The position numbers and the translations under genes are program-made. The notes beneath the pieces were generated by a model. It worked only from the letters and a program-made list of their open reading frames with translations. It did not search any database and was not told the origin of the DNA. From Vibrio marinisediminis (GTDB taxonomy: Bacteria > Pseudomonadota > Gammaproteobacteria > Enterobacterales > Vibrionaceae), in NCBI RefSeq assembly GCF_014050145.1, contig NZ_JACFYF010000003.1, positions 248,001 through 312,000 on the forward strand: 64,000 nucleotides of DNA, read 5' to 3'. Below, piece after piece: positions 21,333 to 29,947 of the stretch (its first letter is position 1; each line of letters begins with the position of its first letter).

Positions 21333-22769
21333 ATGACAGATTTAATTAATTTAATGAATGACCTGCTCTGGGGGTCTATTCTTGTTTATCTTTTAGTCGG
21401 TGTGGGCGTGTACTTTACAATCCGACTTGGTTTCATTCAGTTCCGTCATTTCGGTCATATGTTTTCTGTTCTTAAGAACAGCCGTAAAGCAGACAAAGCA
21501 GGTATATCTTCTTTCCAAGCACTTTGTACCAGTCTTGCTGCACGTGTAGGTACCGGTAACATGGCCGGTGTAGCAGTGGCGCTGACGGCTGGTGGTCCTG
21601 GCGCGATTTTCTGGATGTGGCTGATTGCCATGTTGGGTATGGCAACCGCATTCGCAGAAAGCACACTAGCACAGCTATACAAAACAAAAGATGACGATGG
21701 CAATTACCGCGGTGGTCCAGCCTACTACATGGAGAAAGGTCTGGGCATGCGTTGGATGGGCGTGCTTTTCTCAATCTTCTTGATTATCGCTTTTGGCCTT
21801 GTGTTCAATGCTGTACAGGCGAACTCAATTGCTAACGCAATGCACACTGCGTTTGGGTGGGAAGACAAGTACGTTGGTGCTGCTGTTGTCGTCCTTTCGG
21901 CGATCATCATTTTTGGTGGTATTAAGCGTATTGCGCGCGTTGCCGAGTTGATTGTTCCAGTGATGGCGCTGGCTTATTTAGCGCTGGCTCTATTCGTTAT
22001 GTTCTCAAACATTGAGAAACTACCAGCAATCCTTACGCTGATCGTTAAGAGCGCATTTGGCTTCCAAGAAGCAGCAGCCGGTGGTTTGGGTTATGCAATT
22101 GCCCAAGCGATGATTAATGGTATCAAGCGCGGTCTGTTCTCGAACGAGGCCGGTATGGGTTCTGCGCCAAACGCCGCGGCATCAGCTACACCTTATCCGC
22201 CACACCCTGCATCGCAAGGTTACGTGCAAATGCTAGGTGTATTTATGGATACCATCGTTATCTGTTCAGCAACAGTGGCGATTATTCTAATGTCAGGTGA
22301 GTTTGTACCTGGTGGCGAGCTAACCGGTATTGAGCTAACTCAAGCGGCTTTAAGCTCTCAAGTTGGTGAGTGGGGCAGTATTTTTGTCGCTGTAGCAATC
22401 TTCTTCTTTGCTTTTACTTCGATTATTGCCAACTACTCATACGCTGAAACGAACTTGTTGTTCCTTGAACATAACCACAAAGCGGGCTTAGGCATTTTCC
22501 GCATCGTCGTTTTAGGTATGGTTATGTTTGGTGCTCTAGCGTCATTACCTGTTGTTTGGTCTTTGGCTGATGTATCAATGGGTATGATGGCGATTGTCAA
22601 CTTAGTCGCAATTATTTTGCTGTCAGGTACAGTGATCAAACTTGCAAACGACTACAACCGTCAGTTGAAAGAAGGTAAGTTGCCAACGTTTGATGCCAAT
22701 GACTACCCTGAACTGAAATCTCAGTTAGAAGATGGTATTTGGTACAACAGTAAGAAGACGGAAGAGTAA
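21333..22769 (+). CDS. sodium:alanine/glycine symporter, AGCS family
   Basis: The 478-residue protein has about eleven membrane segments and AGCS (AlsT/DagA) features: TSLAARVGTGNMAGVAVAL, the PAYYMEKGLG region and NGIKRGLFSNEAGMGSAPNAA. It imports a small neutral amino acid with Na+. The exact substrate cannot be told. ATG 21333 follows GAGG at fair spacing; the frame stays open to 21285, but those residues are not hydrophobic or family-like. It has its own terminator. Confidence 0.93.
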   Translation: MTDLINLMNDLLWGSILVYLLVGVGVYFTIRLGFIQFRHFGHMFSVLKNSRKADKAGISSFQALCTSLAARVGTGNMAGVAVALTAGGPGAIFWMWLIAMLGMATAFAESTLAQLYKTKDDDGNYRGGPAYYMEKGLGMRWMGVLFSIFLIIAFGLVFNAVQANSIANAMHTAFGWEDKYVGAAVVVLSAIIIFGGIKRIARVAELIVPVMALAYLALALFVMFSNIEKLPAILTLIVKSAFGFQEAAAGGLGYAIAQAMINGIKRGLFSNEAGMGSAPNAAASATPYPPHPASQGYVQMLGVFMDTIVICSATVAIILMSGEFVPGGELTGIELTQAALSSQVGEWGSIFVAVAIFFFAFTSIIANYSYAETNLLFLEHNHKAGLGIFRIVVLGMVMFGALASLPVVWSLADVSMGMMAIVNLVAIILLSGTVIKLANDYNRQLKEGKLPTFDANDYPELKSQLEDGIWYNSKKTEE

Positions 22770-22802
22770 CGTCATCGTTTACAGCTATTGAACTAATCAA
22801 TC

Positions 22803-22833
22803 AAGCCATGCAGACAATGCATGGCTTTTTTTG
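22803..22833 (+). terminator. rho-independent terminator after the AGCS gene
   Basis: AAGCCATGCA (22803-22812) and TGCATGGCTT (22818-22827) form a 10-bp stem with loop GACAA and a T run. Confidence 0.9.
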
Positions 22834-22870
22834 TACTCTATTAAAAAATCTATAAGGATAGAGTAAAGTC

Positions 22871-23644
22871 ATGCTGATCGTTGTTTCTCCTGCAAAGACT
22901 CTAGATTACGAGTCGCCTCTTACCACTGAAAAGCACACTCAACCAGAGCTGATTGAGTACTCAAAACAGTTGATCGACGTTTGCCGCAAGTTGACGCCTG
23001 CAGATATTGCAAGTTTGATGAAGGTGAGCGATAAAATCGCTGATTTGAACGCAGGGCGCTTTCAAGAGTGGAGTGAAACCTTTACTCAAGAAAACGCTCG
23101 CCAAGCTATTCTCGCCTTTAAGGGCGATGTATACACGGGTTTAGAGGCGGAAACGCTAACGGATGAGGATTTGGCGTACGCGCAACAACATTTGCGCATG
23201 TTGTCAGGTTTGTACGGCTTGCTAAAACCGCTCGATTTGATGCAGCCATATCGCTTAGAAATGGGCACTAAGCTTGCGAATGATAAAGGCAGCAACCTTT
23301 ACCAATTTTGGGGCAATGTGATCACCGATAAATTGAATCAAGCCATTGCAGAGCAAGGCGACAATGTATTGATCAACTTAGCATCCAATGAGTATTTCAA
23401 AGCAGTCAAACCCAAAGCACTCGACGCTCAGGTCATCACTCCGATCTTTAAAGATTGTAAGAACGGTCAATATAAGGTGATCAGTTTTTATGCGAAAAAA
23501 GCACGCGGTATGATGGCGCGCTATATTATTGAAAAACGCATTAGTAGTGTGGCCGATTTGACGCAGTTTGATATGGCGGGTTACTACTTTGTCGAAGAGG
23601 AATCATCACCAACTGAGTTGATGTTCAAACGCGAAGAGCAGTAA
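22871..23644 (+). CDS. yaaA: peroxide stress protein YaaA
   Basis: The 257-residue protein begins [17 protein letters not shown] and contains [34 protein letters not shown] and [14 protein letters not shown], the conserved blocks of the YaaA/DUF328 family. E. coli YaaA limits free iron and DNA damage during peroxide stress and binds DNA. Length is typical. AAGGATAGAG precedes the ATG. Confidence 0.96.
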   Translation: MLIVVSPAKTLDYESPLTTEKHTQPELIEYSKQLIDVCRKLTPADIASLMKVSDKIADLNAGRFQEWSETFTQENARQAILAFKGDVYTGLEAETLTDEDLAYAQQHLRMLSGLYGLLKPLDLMQPYRLEMGTKLANDKGSNLYQFWGNVITDKLNQAIAEQGDNVLINLASNEYFKAVKPKALDAQVITPIFKDCKNGQYKVISFYAKKARGMMARYIIEKRISSVADLTQFDMAGYYFVEEESSPTELMFKREEQ

Positions 23645-23715
23645 GTAGCAGAACAATGTAAGAGTTGCTCAAGTCGCCTCGCTGACTTGAGGGCTCGATT
23701 TTCGAGGGATGGCGT

Positions 23716-23862
23716 ATGTGGGCATGGATTAAAGCGTTGGTCGCTAAGTACGATGCATGGTGTCAATCCATGGGGCTGACACCGGAGCAAAAGCGCAGCT
23801 GTGTAGCTTATCGCTCTGATCCAGAAAACAAAGACCAACCGGTGAAAGAAGAAAGGGAGTGA
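23716..23862 (+). CDS. small hypothetical protein, 48 residues
   Basis: ATG 23716 with GAGGG eight bases upstream starts a 48-codon frame (MWAWIKALVAKYDAWCQSMG at the start, then LTPEQKRSCVAYRSDPENKD). The N-terminus is an amphipathic Trp-rich helix, and there are two Cys. It resembles a small protein annotated in other vibrios downstream of yaaA, but I cannot name a family. Its stop codon lies inside the following terminator stem, which supports a real end of transcription there. Confidence 0.65.
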   Translation: MWAWIKALVAKYDAWCQSMGLTPEQKRSCVAYRSDPENKDQPVKEERE

Positions 23863-23878
23863 ATTATCACTCCCTTTT
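23852..23878. terminator. terminator between small ORF and ABC permease gene
   Basis: AAAGGGAGTGA (23852-23862) and TCACTCCCTTT (23867-23877) form a perfect 11-bp stem with loop ATTA, with T run on the right and an A-rich left side. It serves the convergent genes on both strands and includes the small ORF stop codon. Confidence 0.85.
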
Positions 23879-23883
23879 GCTTT

Positions 23884-24849
23884 TTATTCGCGTTCTTTAC
23901 TGTAAGGGACACCGATAGCTTTCGGTGCAACGGCTTTGCCAATAAAGCCAGCCAGTAGGAAGACAGTCAGGATGTAAGGGACCGCTTCAATCGCTTGAAC
24001 TGGAATTGGGAAGTCGCCAATCGTCACCCCTTGCATGCGAATTGCTAGCGCATCAAGGAAACCAAACAGTAAACATGCCCACATTGCGGTGAATGGACGC
24101 CACTTACCAAAAATAAGTGCCGCCAATGCCATGTAGCCTTTACCTGCACTCATGTTTGGAATGAACTGTGCAGTTTGTGCGACAGACAAGTAAACCCCAC
24201 CAATACCGACTAATACACCACAAATGATCACGGCTGAGTAACGTACTTTGGCAACCGAAATACCCGCAGTATCGACGGCTGAAGGGGATTCACCAACGGC
24301 GCGTAAACGCAAGCCGAAGCGCGTCTTAAACAGTAAATACCAAGTTGCCGGTACGATTACCACGAGCATGTAAATCAAAATTGAGTGACCGCTGATCAGT
24401 TCCGAGTAAAGCAGACCAATCACAGGGACATCGCTCAGCGCTTCTGCTCCTGGAAGGTTGATTGGGGCAAAACGTGCATCACCGGATAGCGCAGGTGTTT
24501 GTCCGCCTTGATGGAACCAGTGGCGCCCTAAGGTAACGGTTAATCCAGCGGCAAGAATATTGATCGCCATACCACTGACCACTTGATCTCCGCGGTGAGT
24601 GATAGCAGCAAAACCATGCAGCAATGAAAGCAGTACTGAAATACCAATACCAGCGAAGAGACCAAGCCAAGCTGAGCCTGTCACATGCGCCATAGCCGCA
24701 CCTGTGAATGCCGAGGCAAGCAGCTTACCCTCTAGGGCGATGTTGACAATACCAGCACGCTCACAGAACATGCCAGCTAAGGCCGCAAGGATCAATGGTG
24801 TCGCAACACGTAGCGTTGCATCCAGCATTAAGATTATCGTTTCAAACAT
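23884..24849 (-). CDS. nucleoside ABC transporter permease 2 (BPD_transp_2 family)
   Basis: The 321-residue membrane protein has about eight to ten segments and the CERAGIVNIALEGKLL motif of branched-chain/sugar-type permeases (YufQ/NupQ-like). It pairs with the upstream permease to form the channel of a BMP-type nucleoside importer. It is the last gene of a four-gene minus-strand unit, two bases after the other permease gene. The substrate is inferred from the neighbours. Confidence 0.88.
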   Translation of the reverse strand: MFETIILMLDATLRVATPLILAALAGMFCERAGIVNIALEGKLLASAFTGAAMAHVTGSAWLGLFAGIGISVLLSLLHGFAAITHRGDQVVSGMAINILAAGLTVTLGRHWFHQGGQTPALSGDARFAPINLPGAEALSDVPVIGLLYSELISGHSILIYMLVVIVPATWYLLFKTRFGLRLRAVGESPSAVDTAGISVAKVRYSAVIICGVLVGIGGVYLSVAQTAQFIPNMSAGKGYMALAALIFGKWRPFTAMWACLLFGFLDALAIRMQGVTIGDFPIPVQAIEAVPYILTVFLLAGFIGKAVAPKAIGVPYSKERE

Positions 24850-24851
24850 GC

Positions 24852-25976
24852 TCAGACTCCTTGCTCAGCTGGTTGTTGTGGCTTTTTAGCAGCAAGCTTG
24901 AGGTATGCGCGTTCTAGATGAGGTCGGAACATATGTTCTAATGCACCAGAGAATAGAATAACCAGTCCTTGCAAAACAACGACGATATTACGGTCAACAC
25001 CGTATTCAAAGCTCAGTTCAGCGCCACCTTGGTATAAGAAACCAAACAGTAGACTGGCGAGTAGTACGCCAATTGGGTGATTACGCCCCATAAGCGCCAC
25101 GGCAATACCGGTAAAGCCGAAGCCTTCAACAAAGTTGAGTTTGATTTGGTGTAGCTCACCTTGCAGTACGTTTAAGCCAAAGAAGCCCGCTAGCATGCCT
25201 GATATCAACATGGTGAGAACGATTACTTTGACGTATTTGATACCCGCATAGCCGGCAGCCGTTGGGTTTGCACCCACAGAACGGATTTCATAACCCCAGC
25301 GTGAATTCCACATGAGTAACCAGACAAACACACAGCAAAGTAGGGCGAAAACAAAGCTCAAATTGAGTGGGCTAGGCGCGCTTTCAATACCAAATATCGC
25401 GAGGATTTCGTGCATCTTTGGTAGCCAGCTGCTGACCGCAAATACGCGGCTTTCAGTTGCCATGGTGTTATCAGGTTTAAGGATATCAACCAGAAGGTAA
25501 GCCATTAGCGAAGACGCAATGAAGTTAAACATAATGGTGGTGATTACGATATGTGAACCACGTTTCGCTTGTAAGTAAGCAGGGATAAACGCCCATGCCG
25601 CACCAAAAGCACCACCAACAACAATGGCGACAGGAAAGGCGATCCACCAAGGAACGTATTCCCCAAGTGTTAAACAGACAAGACCAACACCTAGACCACC
25701 AATATACGCTTGACCTTCACCACCGATATTAAACAGACCAGCGTGGAAGGCGACTGCTACGGCAAGCCCCGTAAAGACAAAACCTGTGGCGTAATACAAG
25801 GTGTAGCCAAGACCTTCAGCATAACCAAATGCTCCGGTCCACATCACTTTTGCTGCATCAACAGGGTTGATGTCAATGTAGATAAACAGTAGTGCTGAAA
25901 CAAGAAACGCAACCAATACGTTGATTGCAGGCAGCAGCGCCATGGTTACCCAAGCGGGTACTTTCGCTTGACTCAT
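24852..25976 (-). CDS. nucleoside ABC transporter permease 1
   Basis: The 374-residue protein has the same permease fold (FNIGGEGQAYIGGLGVGL motif, about residues 84-101) and a longer N-terminus starting MSQAKVPAWVTMALLPAINV. It resembles YufP/NupP. Its ATG overlaps the ATPase stop codon by one base, so translation is coupled. The C-terminal tail is cytoplasmic and Pro/Gln/Lys-rich. Confidence 0.88.
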   Translation of the reverse strand: MSQAKVPAWVTMALLPAINVLVAFLVSALLFIYIDINPVDAAKVMWTGAFGYAEGLGYTLYYATGFVFTGLAVAVAFHAGLFNIGGEGQAYIGGLGVGLVCLTLGEYVPWWIAFPVAIVVGGAFGAAWAFIPAYLQAKRGSHIVITTIMFNFIASSLMAYLLVDILKPDNTMATESRVFAVSSWLPKMHEILAIFGIESAPSPLNLSFVFALLCCVFVWLLMWNSRWGYEIRSVGANPTAAGYAGIKYVKVIVLTMLISGMLAGFFGLNVLQGELHQIKLNFVEGFGFTGIAVALMGRNHPIGVLLASLLFGFLYQGGAELSFEYGVDRNIVVVLQGLVILFSGALEHMFRPHLERAYLKLAAKKPQQPAEQGV

Positions 25977-27535
25977 TATTGCGCTCCTTGCGTATCAGGT
26001 TGTTTAAGGTGATCAGGGAGAATGTTTGCCATCATCAAGCCTAAGGTTTTCTCATCCGCTTGCGCTGCGGGAACTTCGCCAACAATGATGCCGTCAAACA
26101 TCACCAAAATACGGTCAGCAAGCGCTAAGATCTCATCCAGTTCAACAGAGACAAGCAATACCGCTTTGTCTGCATCTCGGGCACAGATGATTTGCTGGTG
26201 GATATATTCAATTGCACCGATATCGACACCTCGGGTCGGTTGACCAACAAGCAGTACATCTGGGTCCTGTTCCATTTCGCGGGCGATGACCAGTTTTTGC
26301 TGGTTACCACCGGAGAAGTTCGCGGTTTTCAATGATGGGTCGTTAGGGCGTACATCCCACTTATCCATACTGGATTGGCAAGCTTCTTCAATCGCTTTTT
26401 TGTTCTGCAAGAAACCTTGGTTGTATTGGCTAAGATGTTGATGACCTAGAATGAAGGCCTCTTTCGCAGAGAATTTATTCACCAAACCTTGTTTGTGGCG
26501 ATCTTCTGGAATATGGCTTACGCCGATAGCTCGTATTTGCTGCGGATCGAGTGGCGACTGTGGTGAAATTTCGCGACCATTAAGTTCGATAGAACCTGAG
26601 CTTGGTGCAATAATGCCAGACAGTAGGCTAAGAATTTCAGATTGTCCATTGCCGGAAACGCCAGCAATGCCGACAACTTCACCTTGGCGAACAGAGAAGT
26701 TCACCTTCTTAATACGCTCTACACCGGATTGGTCGAAGTACTGTAGATCTTTAACTGTGATGAGTTCTTTCTTTGGTTGTGCCGGTTGTTTGTCGACTTT
26801 GAGTCGAACTTTACGTCCAACCATTAATTCAGCCAGTTGTTCTTTGTCAGTTTCTGCGGTTACAACATGAGAAACCATTGCACCTTGGCGCATCACGGAG
26901 ATATTGTCAGTAATAGCCAATACTTCACGTAGCTTGTGGGTGATGATCATCACCGTAGTGCCTTGCTCTCTTAATTTATCGAGAATTCGGAATAAGTGAT
27001 CAGCTTCCTGTGGGGTAAGCACACCGGTCGGCTCATCTAAGATCAGAATCTTAGCGCCGCGATAGAGTGCTTTTAGTATTTCAACACGCTGCTGTAAACC
27101 AACAGGTAGACGTCCAACGGGGGTATCTAAGGGAACATCAAGCCCATAATCTTTAGCGAGCTCCTCGAGCTTTTGACGCGCTTTTGATAGCGTATCATCA
27201 AGCTTCCAACCTTCTTCTGCGCCAAGAATGATATTTTCAAGGACAGTAAAAGTTTCAACCAACATAAAGTGTTGGTGAACCATACCGATTCCAGAGCGAA
27301 TTGCATCTTGAGAATTATTGGGTTTATAAGGTGCGCCGTTGACCGTCATCGTGCCTGAGTCTGCATGATAGAAGCCGTAAATAATACTCATTAGAGTTGA
27401 TTTACCTGCCCCATTTTCACCGATAATGCCGTGAATTGTGCCTGTCGGGACTTTCAAATCGATGTTGCGGTTGGCATGAACCGAGCCAAATCGTTTATCG
27501 ATACTGTTTAGTTCTATCGCAATAGTTTGTGTCAC
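25976..27535 (-). CDS. nucleoside ABC transporter ATPase, tandem type
   Basis: The 519-residue protein contains two ATPase halves as in sugar and nucleoside importers (YufO/MglA type). The first half has Walker A GENGAGKSTLM, a signature-like LPVGLQQRVEIL and Walker B ILILDEPTGVLTP; the second has VSGNGQSEILSL (degenerate Walker A), FSGGNQQKLVIAREM and LLVGQPTRGVDIG. The degenerate second site is normal for this group. It is followed by the two permease genes and preceded by the binding-protein gene. Confidence 0.93.
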   Translation of the reverse strand: MTQTIAIELNSIDKRFGSVHANRNIDLKVPTGTIHGIIGENGAGKSTLMSIIYGFYHADSGTMTVNGAPYKPNNSQDAIRSGIGMVHQHFMLVETFTVLENIILGAEEGWKLDDTLSKARQKLEELAKDYGLDVPLDTPVGRLPVGLQQRVEILKALYRGAKILILDEPTGVLTPQEADHLFRILDKLREQGTTVMIITHKLREVLAITDNISVMRQGAMVSHVVTAETDKEQLAELMVGRKVRLKVDKQPAQPKKELITVKDLQYFDQSGVERIKKVNFSVRQGEVVGIAGVSGNGQSEILSLLSGIIAPSSGSIELNGREISPQSPLDPQQIRAIGVSHIPEDRHKQGLVNKFSAKEAFILGHQHLSQYNQGFLQNKKAIEEACQSSMDKWDVRPNDPSLKTANFSGGNQQKLVIAREMEQDPDVLLVGQPTRGVDIGAIEYIHQQIICARDADKAVLLVSVELDEILALADRILVMFDGIIVGEVPAAQADEKTLGLMMANILPDHLKQPDTQGAQ

Positions 27536-27561
27536 AGGATAAAGCCTTTTTAGATAACAGT

Positions 27562-27588
27562 ACGCCGCTACTACAGCAGCAGCGGCGT
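27562..27588 (-). other. intercistronic hairpin between binding protein and ATPase genes
   Basis: ACGCCGCT (27562-27569) and AGCGGCGT (27581-27588) are perfect complements with an 11-base loop that can pair further. There is no T run on the minus strand. It may protect the upstream binding-protein mRNA. Confidence 0.5.
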
Positions 27589-27605
27589 TTATCGTGTTGC
27601 AATGT

Positions 27606-27630
27606 AACCAGCACTTAAACAGTGCTGGTT
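27606..27630 (-). other. second intercistronic hairpin after the binding-protein gene
   Basis: AACCAGCACT (27606-27615) and AGTGCTGGTT (27621-27630) form a perfect 10-bp stem with a 5-base loop, 20 bases after the binding-protein stop. Lack of a T run on the minus strand argues for partial termination or 3'-end protection, as seen for other periplasmic binding-protein genes. Confidence 0.6.
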
Positions 27631-27649
27631 TTGTGCGTCACAGATAGGT

Positions 27650-28645
27650 TTAGATGTCACATGAGTTGTTAGACATGTAATCATGTACAGCAACTTTACC
27701 GCTTACGATGTCTGCTTGGATTTTTTCCAAGTAAGCGCGGTCTTCAGCTGAAACAAGATCTTTGTTGTACTCATCGTAAGCCCATTCAACAGCGCCTTCT
27801 TTCAGACCTAGAACTTTGATACCAGCACTCCAAGAGCCTTTTTCTGCTTGATCCCATGAGTTGTAAGCTGCAACACCTACCTTTTTAACCATTGAAGTCA
27901 GCATTGTGCCAGGTTGTAGGTGGTTTTGGTTTGCATCAACACCAATGGCAAATTTGCCCGCATCTTTCGCTGCTTGGTATACACCCATACCTGTACCGCC
28001 AGCGGCTGCGTAGATTACGTCAACACCTTTAGAGAATTGAGATTTTGCTAGCTCAGAACCTTTTGCTGGGTCAGCAAATGCAGCTGGTGTTGAACCTGTC
28101 ATGTTTAGGAAAGTCTCAACATTTGGGTTTGCATACTTAGCACCTTGACGGTAACCACATTCAAATTTACGGATAAGAGGAATATCCATACCGCCAACGA
28201 AACCGACTTTACCATTGGCAGACGCTTTTGCTGCTAGTGCACCTACAAGGAAAGAACCTTCGTGCTCTTTGAATACGATTGACTGTACGTTTGGCTTATC
28301 TACTACAGAGTCGATAATAGTAAATTGAATGTCTGGGTATTCTGTTGCCACTTTCTCTACCGCAGAAGACATGTTGAAGCCAACTGCTACGATAGGAGAG
28401 AAGCCACGGCTTGCTAGGCGACGTAGACCTTGCTCGCGCTGCGCTTCGTTTTGAGGTTCAAATTCGCGTACAGTAACACCCTTGTCCGCATTGAATTTCT
28501 TCACGCCATTTTGGTAAACCGCTTCGTTGAATGATTTATCAAACTTGCCCGCGGTGTCGTAGACTACAGCTGGCTTCGCGGCGAAAACACTGAATGACGA
28601 CATGGCAAGAGCCAGAGTAGAGAGTTTCAAAATTTGGTTTTTCAC
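27650..28645 (-). CDS. BMP-family nucleoside-binding protein
   Basis: This is the substrate-binding protein of the importer (BMP/Med/PnrA family), with VVYDTAGKFDKSFNEAVYQNG, FVGGMDIPLIRKFECGYRQG and VIYAAAGGTGMGVYQAAKDAG. A Sec signal peptide (KNQILKLSTLALAMSSFSVFA) ends in FA-AKP; there is no lipobox Cys, so it is a soluble periplasmic protein rather than a lipoprotein. I chose GTG 28645 (331 residues) because AAGGAT lies six bases upstream; a TTG two codons earlier is too close to that site. Confidence 0.92.
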   Translation of the reverse strand: MKNQILKLSTLALAMSSFSVFAAKPAVVYDTAGKFDKSFNEAVYQNGVKKFNADKGVTVREFEPQNEAQREQGLRRLASRGFSPIVAVGFNMSSAVEKVATEYPDIQFTIIDSVVDKPNVQSIVFKEHEGSFLVGALAAKASANGKVGFVGGMDIPLIRKFECGYRQGAKYANPNVETFLNMTGSTPAAFADPAKGSELAKSQFSKGVDVIYAAAGGTGMGVYQAAKDAGKFAIGVDANQNHLQPGTMLTSMVKKVGVAAYNSWDQAEKGSWSAGIKVLGLKEGAVEWAYDEYNKDLVSAEDRAYLEKIQADIVSGKVAVHDYMSNNSCDI

Positions 28646-28855
28646 TATCAAATCCTTAGTAGTGCAAAATGCGACATGAAAGTAGCGGCTCTGTTTTCAC
28701 TTTTTATTAACATTTGTGAGAATCAATGTTTCGCTACGTAGAGTAAATAAGGTCAGACTTTTGTCTGCAGGATTGGCGGTAGCTATATTTGCACCGTCTA
28801 TCAATCGAGCATTTTATCGTTTGCTTGATTTTTTTAACACCACTCTCTTGTGTGA

Positions 28856-28877
28856 AAATGTGAGCTAGATCAAGGGA
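28856..28877. promoter_or_regulatory. CRP-like site upstream of the nucleoside-binding protein gene
   Basis: AAATGTGAGCTAGATCAAGG contains TGTGA (28859-28863) and, after six bases, TCAAG where TCACA is expected, with the flanking CTAGATCA of the CRP consensus. On the minus strand TAAAAT (28811-28816) could be the -10 of the binding-protein gene, which would put this site about 62 bases upstream of the start, a class I position. It could also serve the divergent TatD gene. Confidence 0.5.
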
Positions 28878-28969
28878 AAACGTTACCGTGGGTAATGCCA
28901 TGATCATAATTGTGATGTACGCATTTGTTATGAGTGGGTGGTGGTATTGTTATAGAGGTAAAAGTGCTT

Positions 28970-29740
28970 ATGTGCTTGTTTGATACGCATTGTCATTTGG
29001 ACTTGATGGTGCAAAAAGGCATTGGAATTGATACGGCTTTGCAGCAAGCGCGTAAAGCGGGTGTTGAGCGAATAATCGTACCTGGAGTCGATGCGAATAA
29101 CTGGAATCTTATTCAGCAATATGCGCATGAGCACCCGATGGTGGAGTGGGCTATGGGGATTCATCCATGGTTTGTCTCTGCTGAGAGCCGTGACCAGCTT
29201 GAGTTGATGAAAATAAGGTTAGATCAAGGTGAAGATTGCATTGCGATTGGTGAATGTGGGCTCGATTTTTATCACGGAAAAGATGAGCAGAGGCTGCAAA
29301 TAGAAGTATTGACTGAGCAACTAAAGTTAGCCCAGCGCTATGAGTTGCCTGTTCTGTTTCACGTACGAAAAGCGCACCAAGAATTGTTGCAGTTATTAAA
29401 GCAATACCCTTTACCAAAAGGAGGGGTATTACATGGTTTTACGGGTAGTTATGAACTAGGGATGCAATATATTAAACAAGGTTTATATATTGGGGTAGGG
29501 GGCTCCATCACTTACGAACGAGCGAGAAAAACTCGAGATGCCGTTGCTCGATTACCACTTGATAAGCTCATTTTGGAAACGGACTCACCAGATATGCCAC
29601 TTTATGGTTATCAAGGAGAGCCGAATCAACCCAAGTTCGTAAAAAATGTTCTATCTTCTTTTATATTGCTGCGAAACGAACCGGAGCAAACGATTACCCT
29701 AATGATAGAAAAATCATCAAAATTATTGTTTAAATTATGA
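28970..29740 (+). CDS. yjjV: TatD-family metal-dependent hydrolase, YjjV-like
   Basis: The 256-residue TIM-barrel protein carries TatD signatures: FDTHCHLD (metal His pair), MGIHPWFV, AIGECGLDFYHG (metal Glu), LHGFTGSYELG and LILETDSPDMPLYG. Family members are Mg-dependent DNases or phosphoesterases. The start may be ATG 28970 or GTG 28964; GAGG is closer to the GTG, but the family usually starts two or three residues before the FDTHCH motif, which fits ATG. Its place next to nucleoside transport and deo genes mirrors yjjV beside deo in E. coli. Confidence 0.88.
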   Translation: MCLFDTHCHLDLMVQKGIGIDTALQQARKAGVERIIVPGVDANNWNLIQQYAHEHPMVEWAMGIHPWFVSAESRDQLELMKIRLDQGEDCIAIGECGLDFYHGKDEQRLQIEVLTEQLKLAQRYELPVLFHVRKAHQELLQLLKQYPLPKGGVLHGFTGSYELGMQYIKQGLYIGVGGSITYERARKTRDAVARLPLDKLILETDSPDMPLYGYQGEPNQPKFVKNVLSSFILLRNEPEQTITLMIEKSSKLLFKL

Positions 29741-29781
29741 GGTTGAAAAGTGCTATTTTTGTTAACTTCGCCATTTAATCG

Positions 29782-29806
29782 GTTGCGTTTTGTGATTAAT
29801 GTCTCA
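29782..29806 (+). promoter_or_regulatory. CRP-like site with CytR-like half before nupC
   Basis: TGTGA (29791-29795), six bases, then TCTCA (29802-29806) is a one-mismatch CRP box. GTTGCG just upstream (29782-29787 region) resembles a CytR half-site. TATAAT at 29879-29884 has no good -35, as expected for an activated promoter; the CRP centre would be near -92. E. coli CytR/CRP promoters often have a site near -93. Confidence 0.5.
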
Positions 29807-29947
29807 TTAGTAAATGTACAAGATGTGTTGCTTAGTAAAAAGTGCGAGTTGGGTACTATTTTAAATTGGTTCGATAAGTATAATCCACAGCGCTTTTGAG
29901 CTCCATTTTGTAACACGCCAACAAATAATATAAGGAAGTCATAAACT

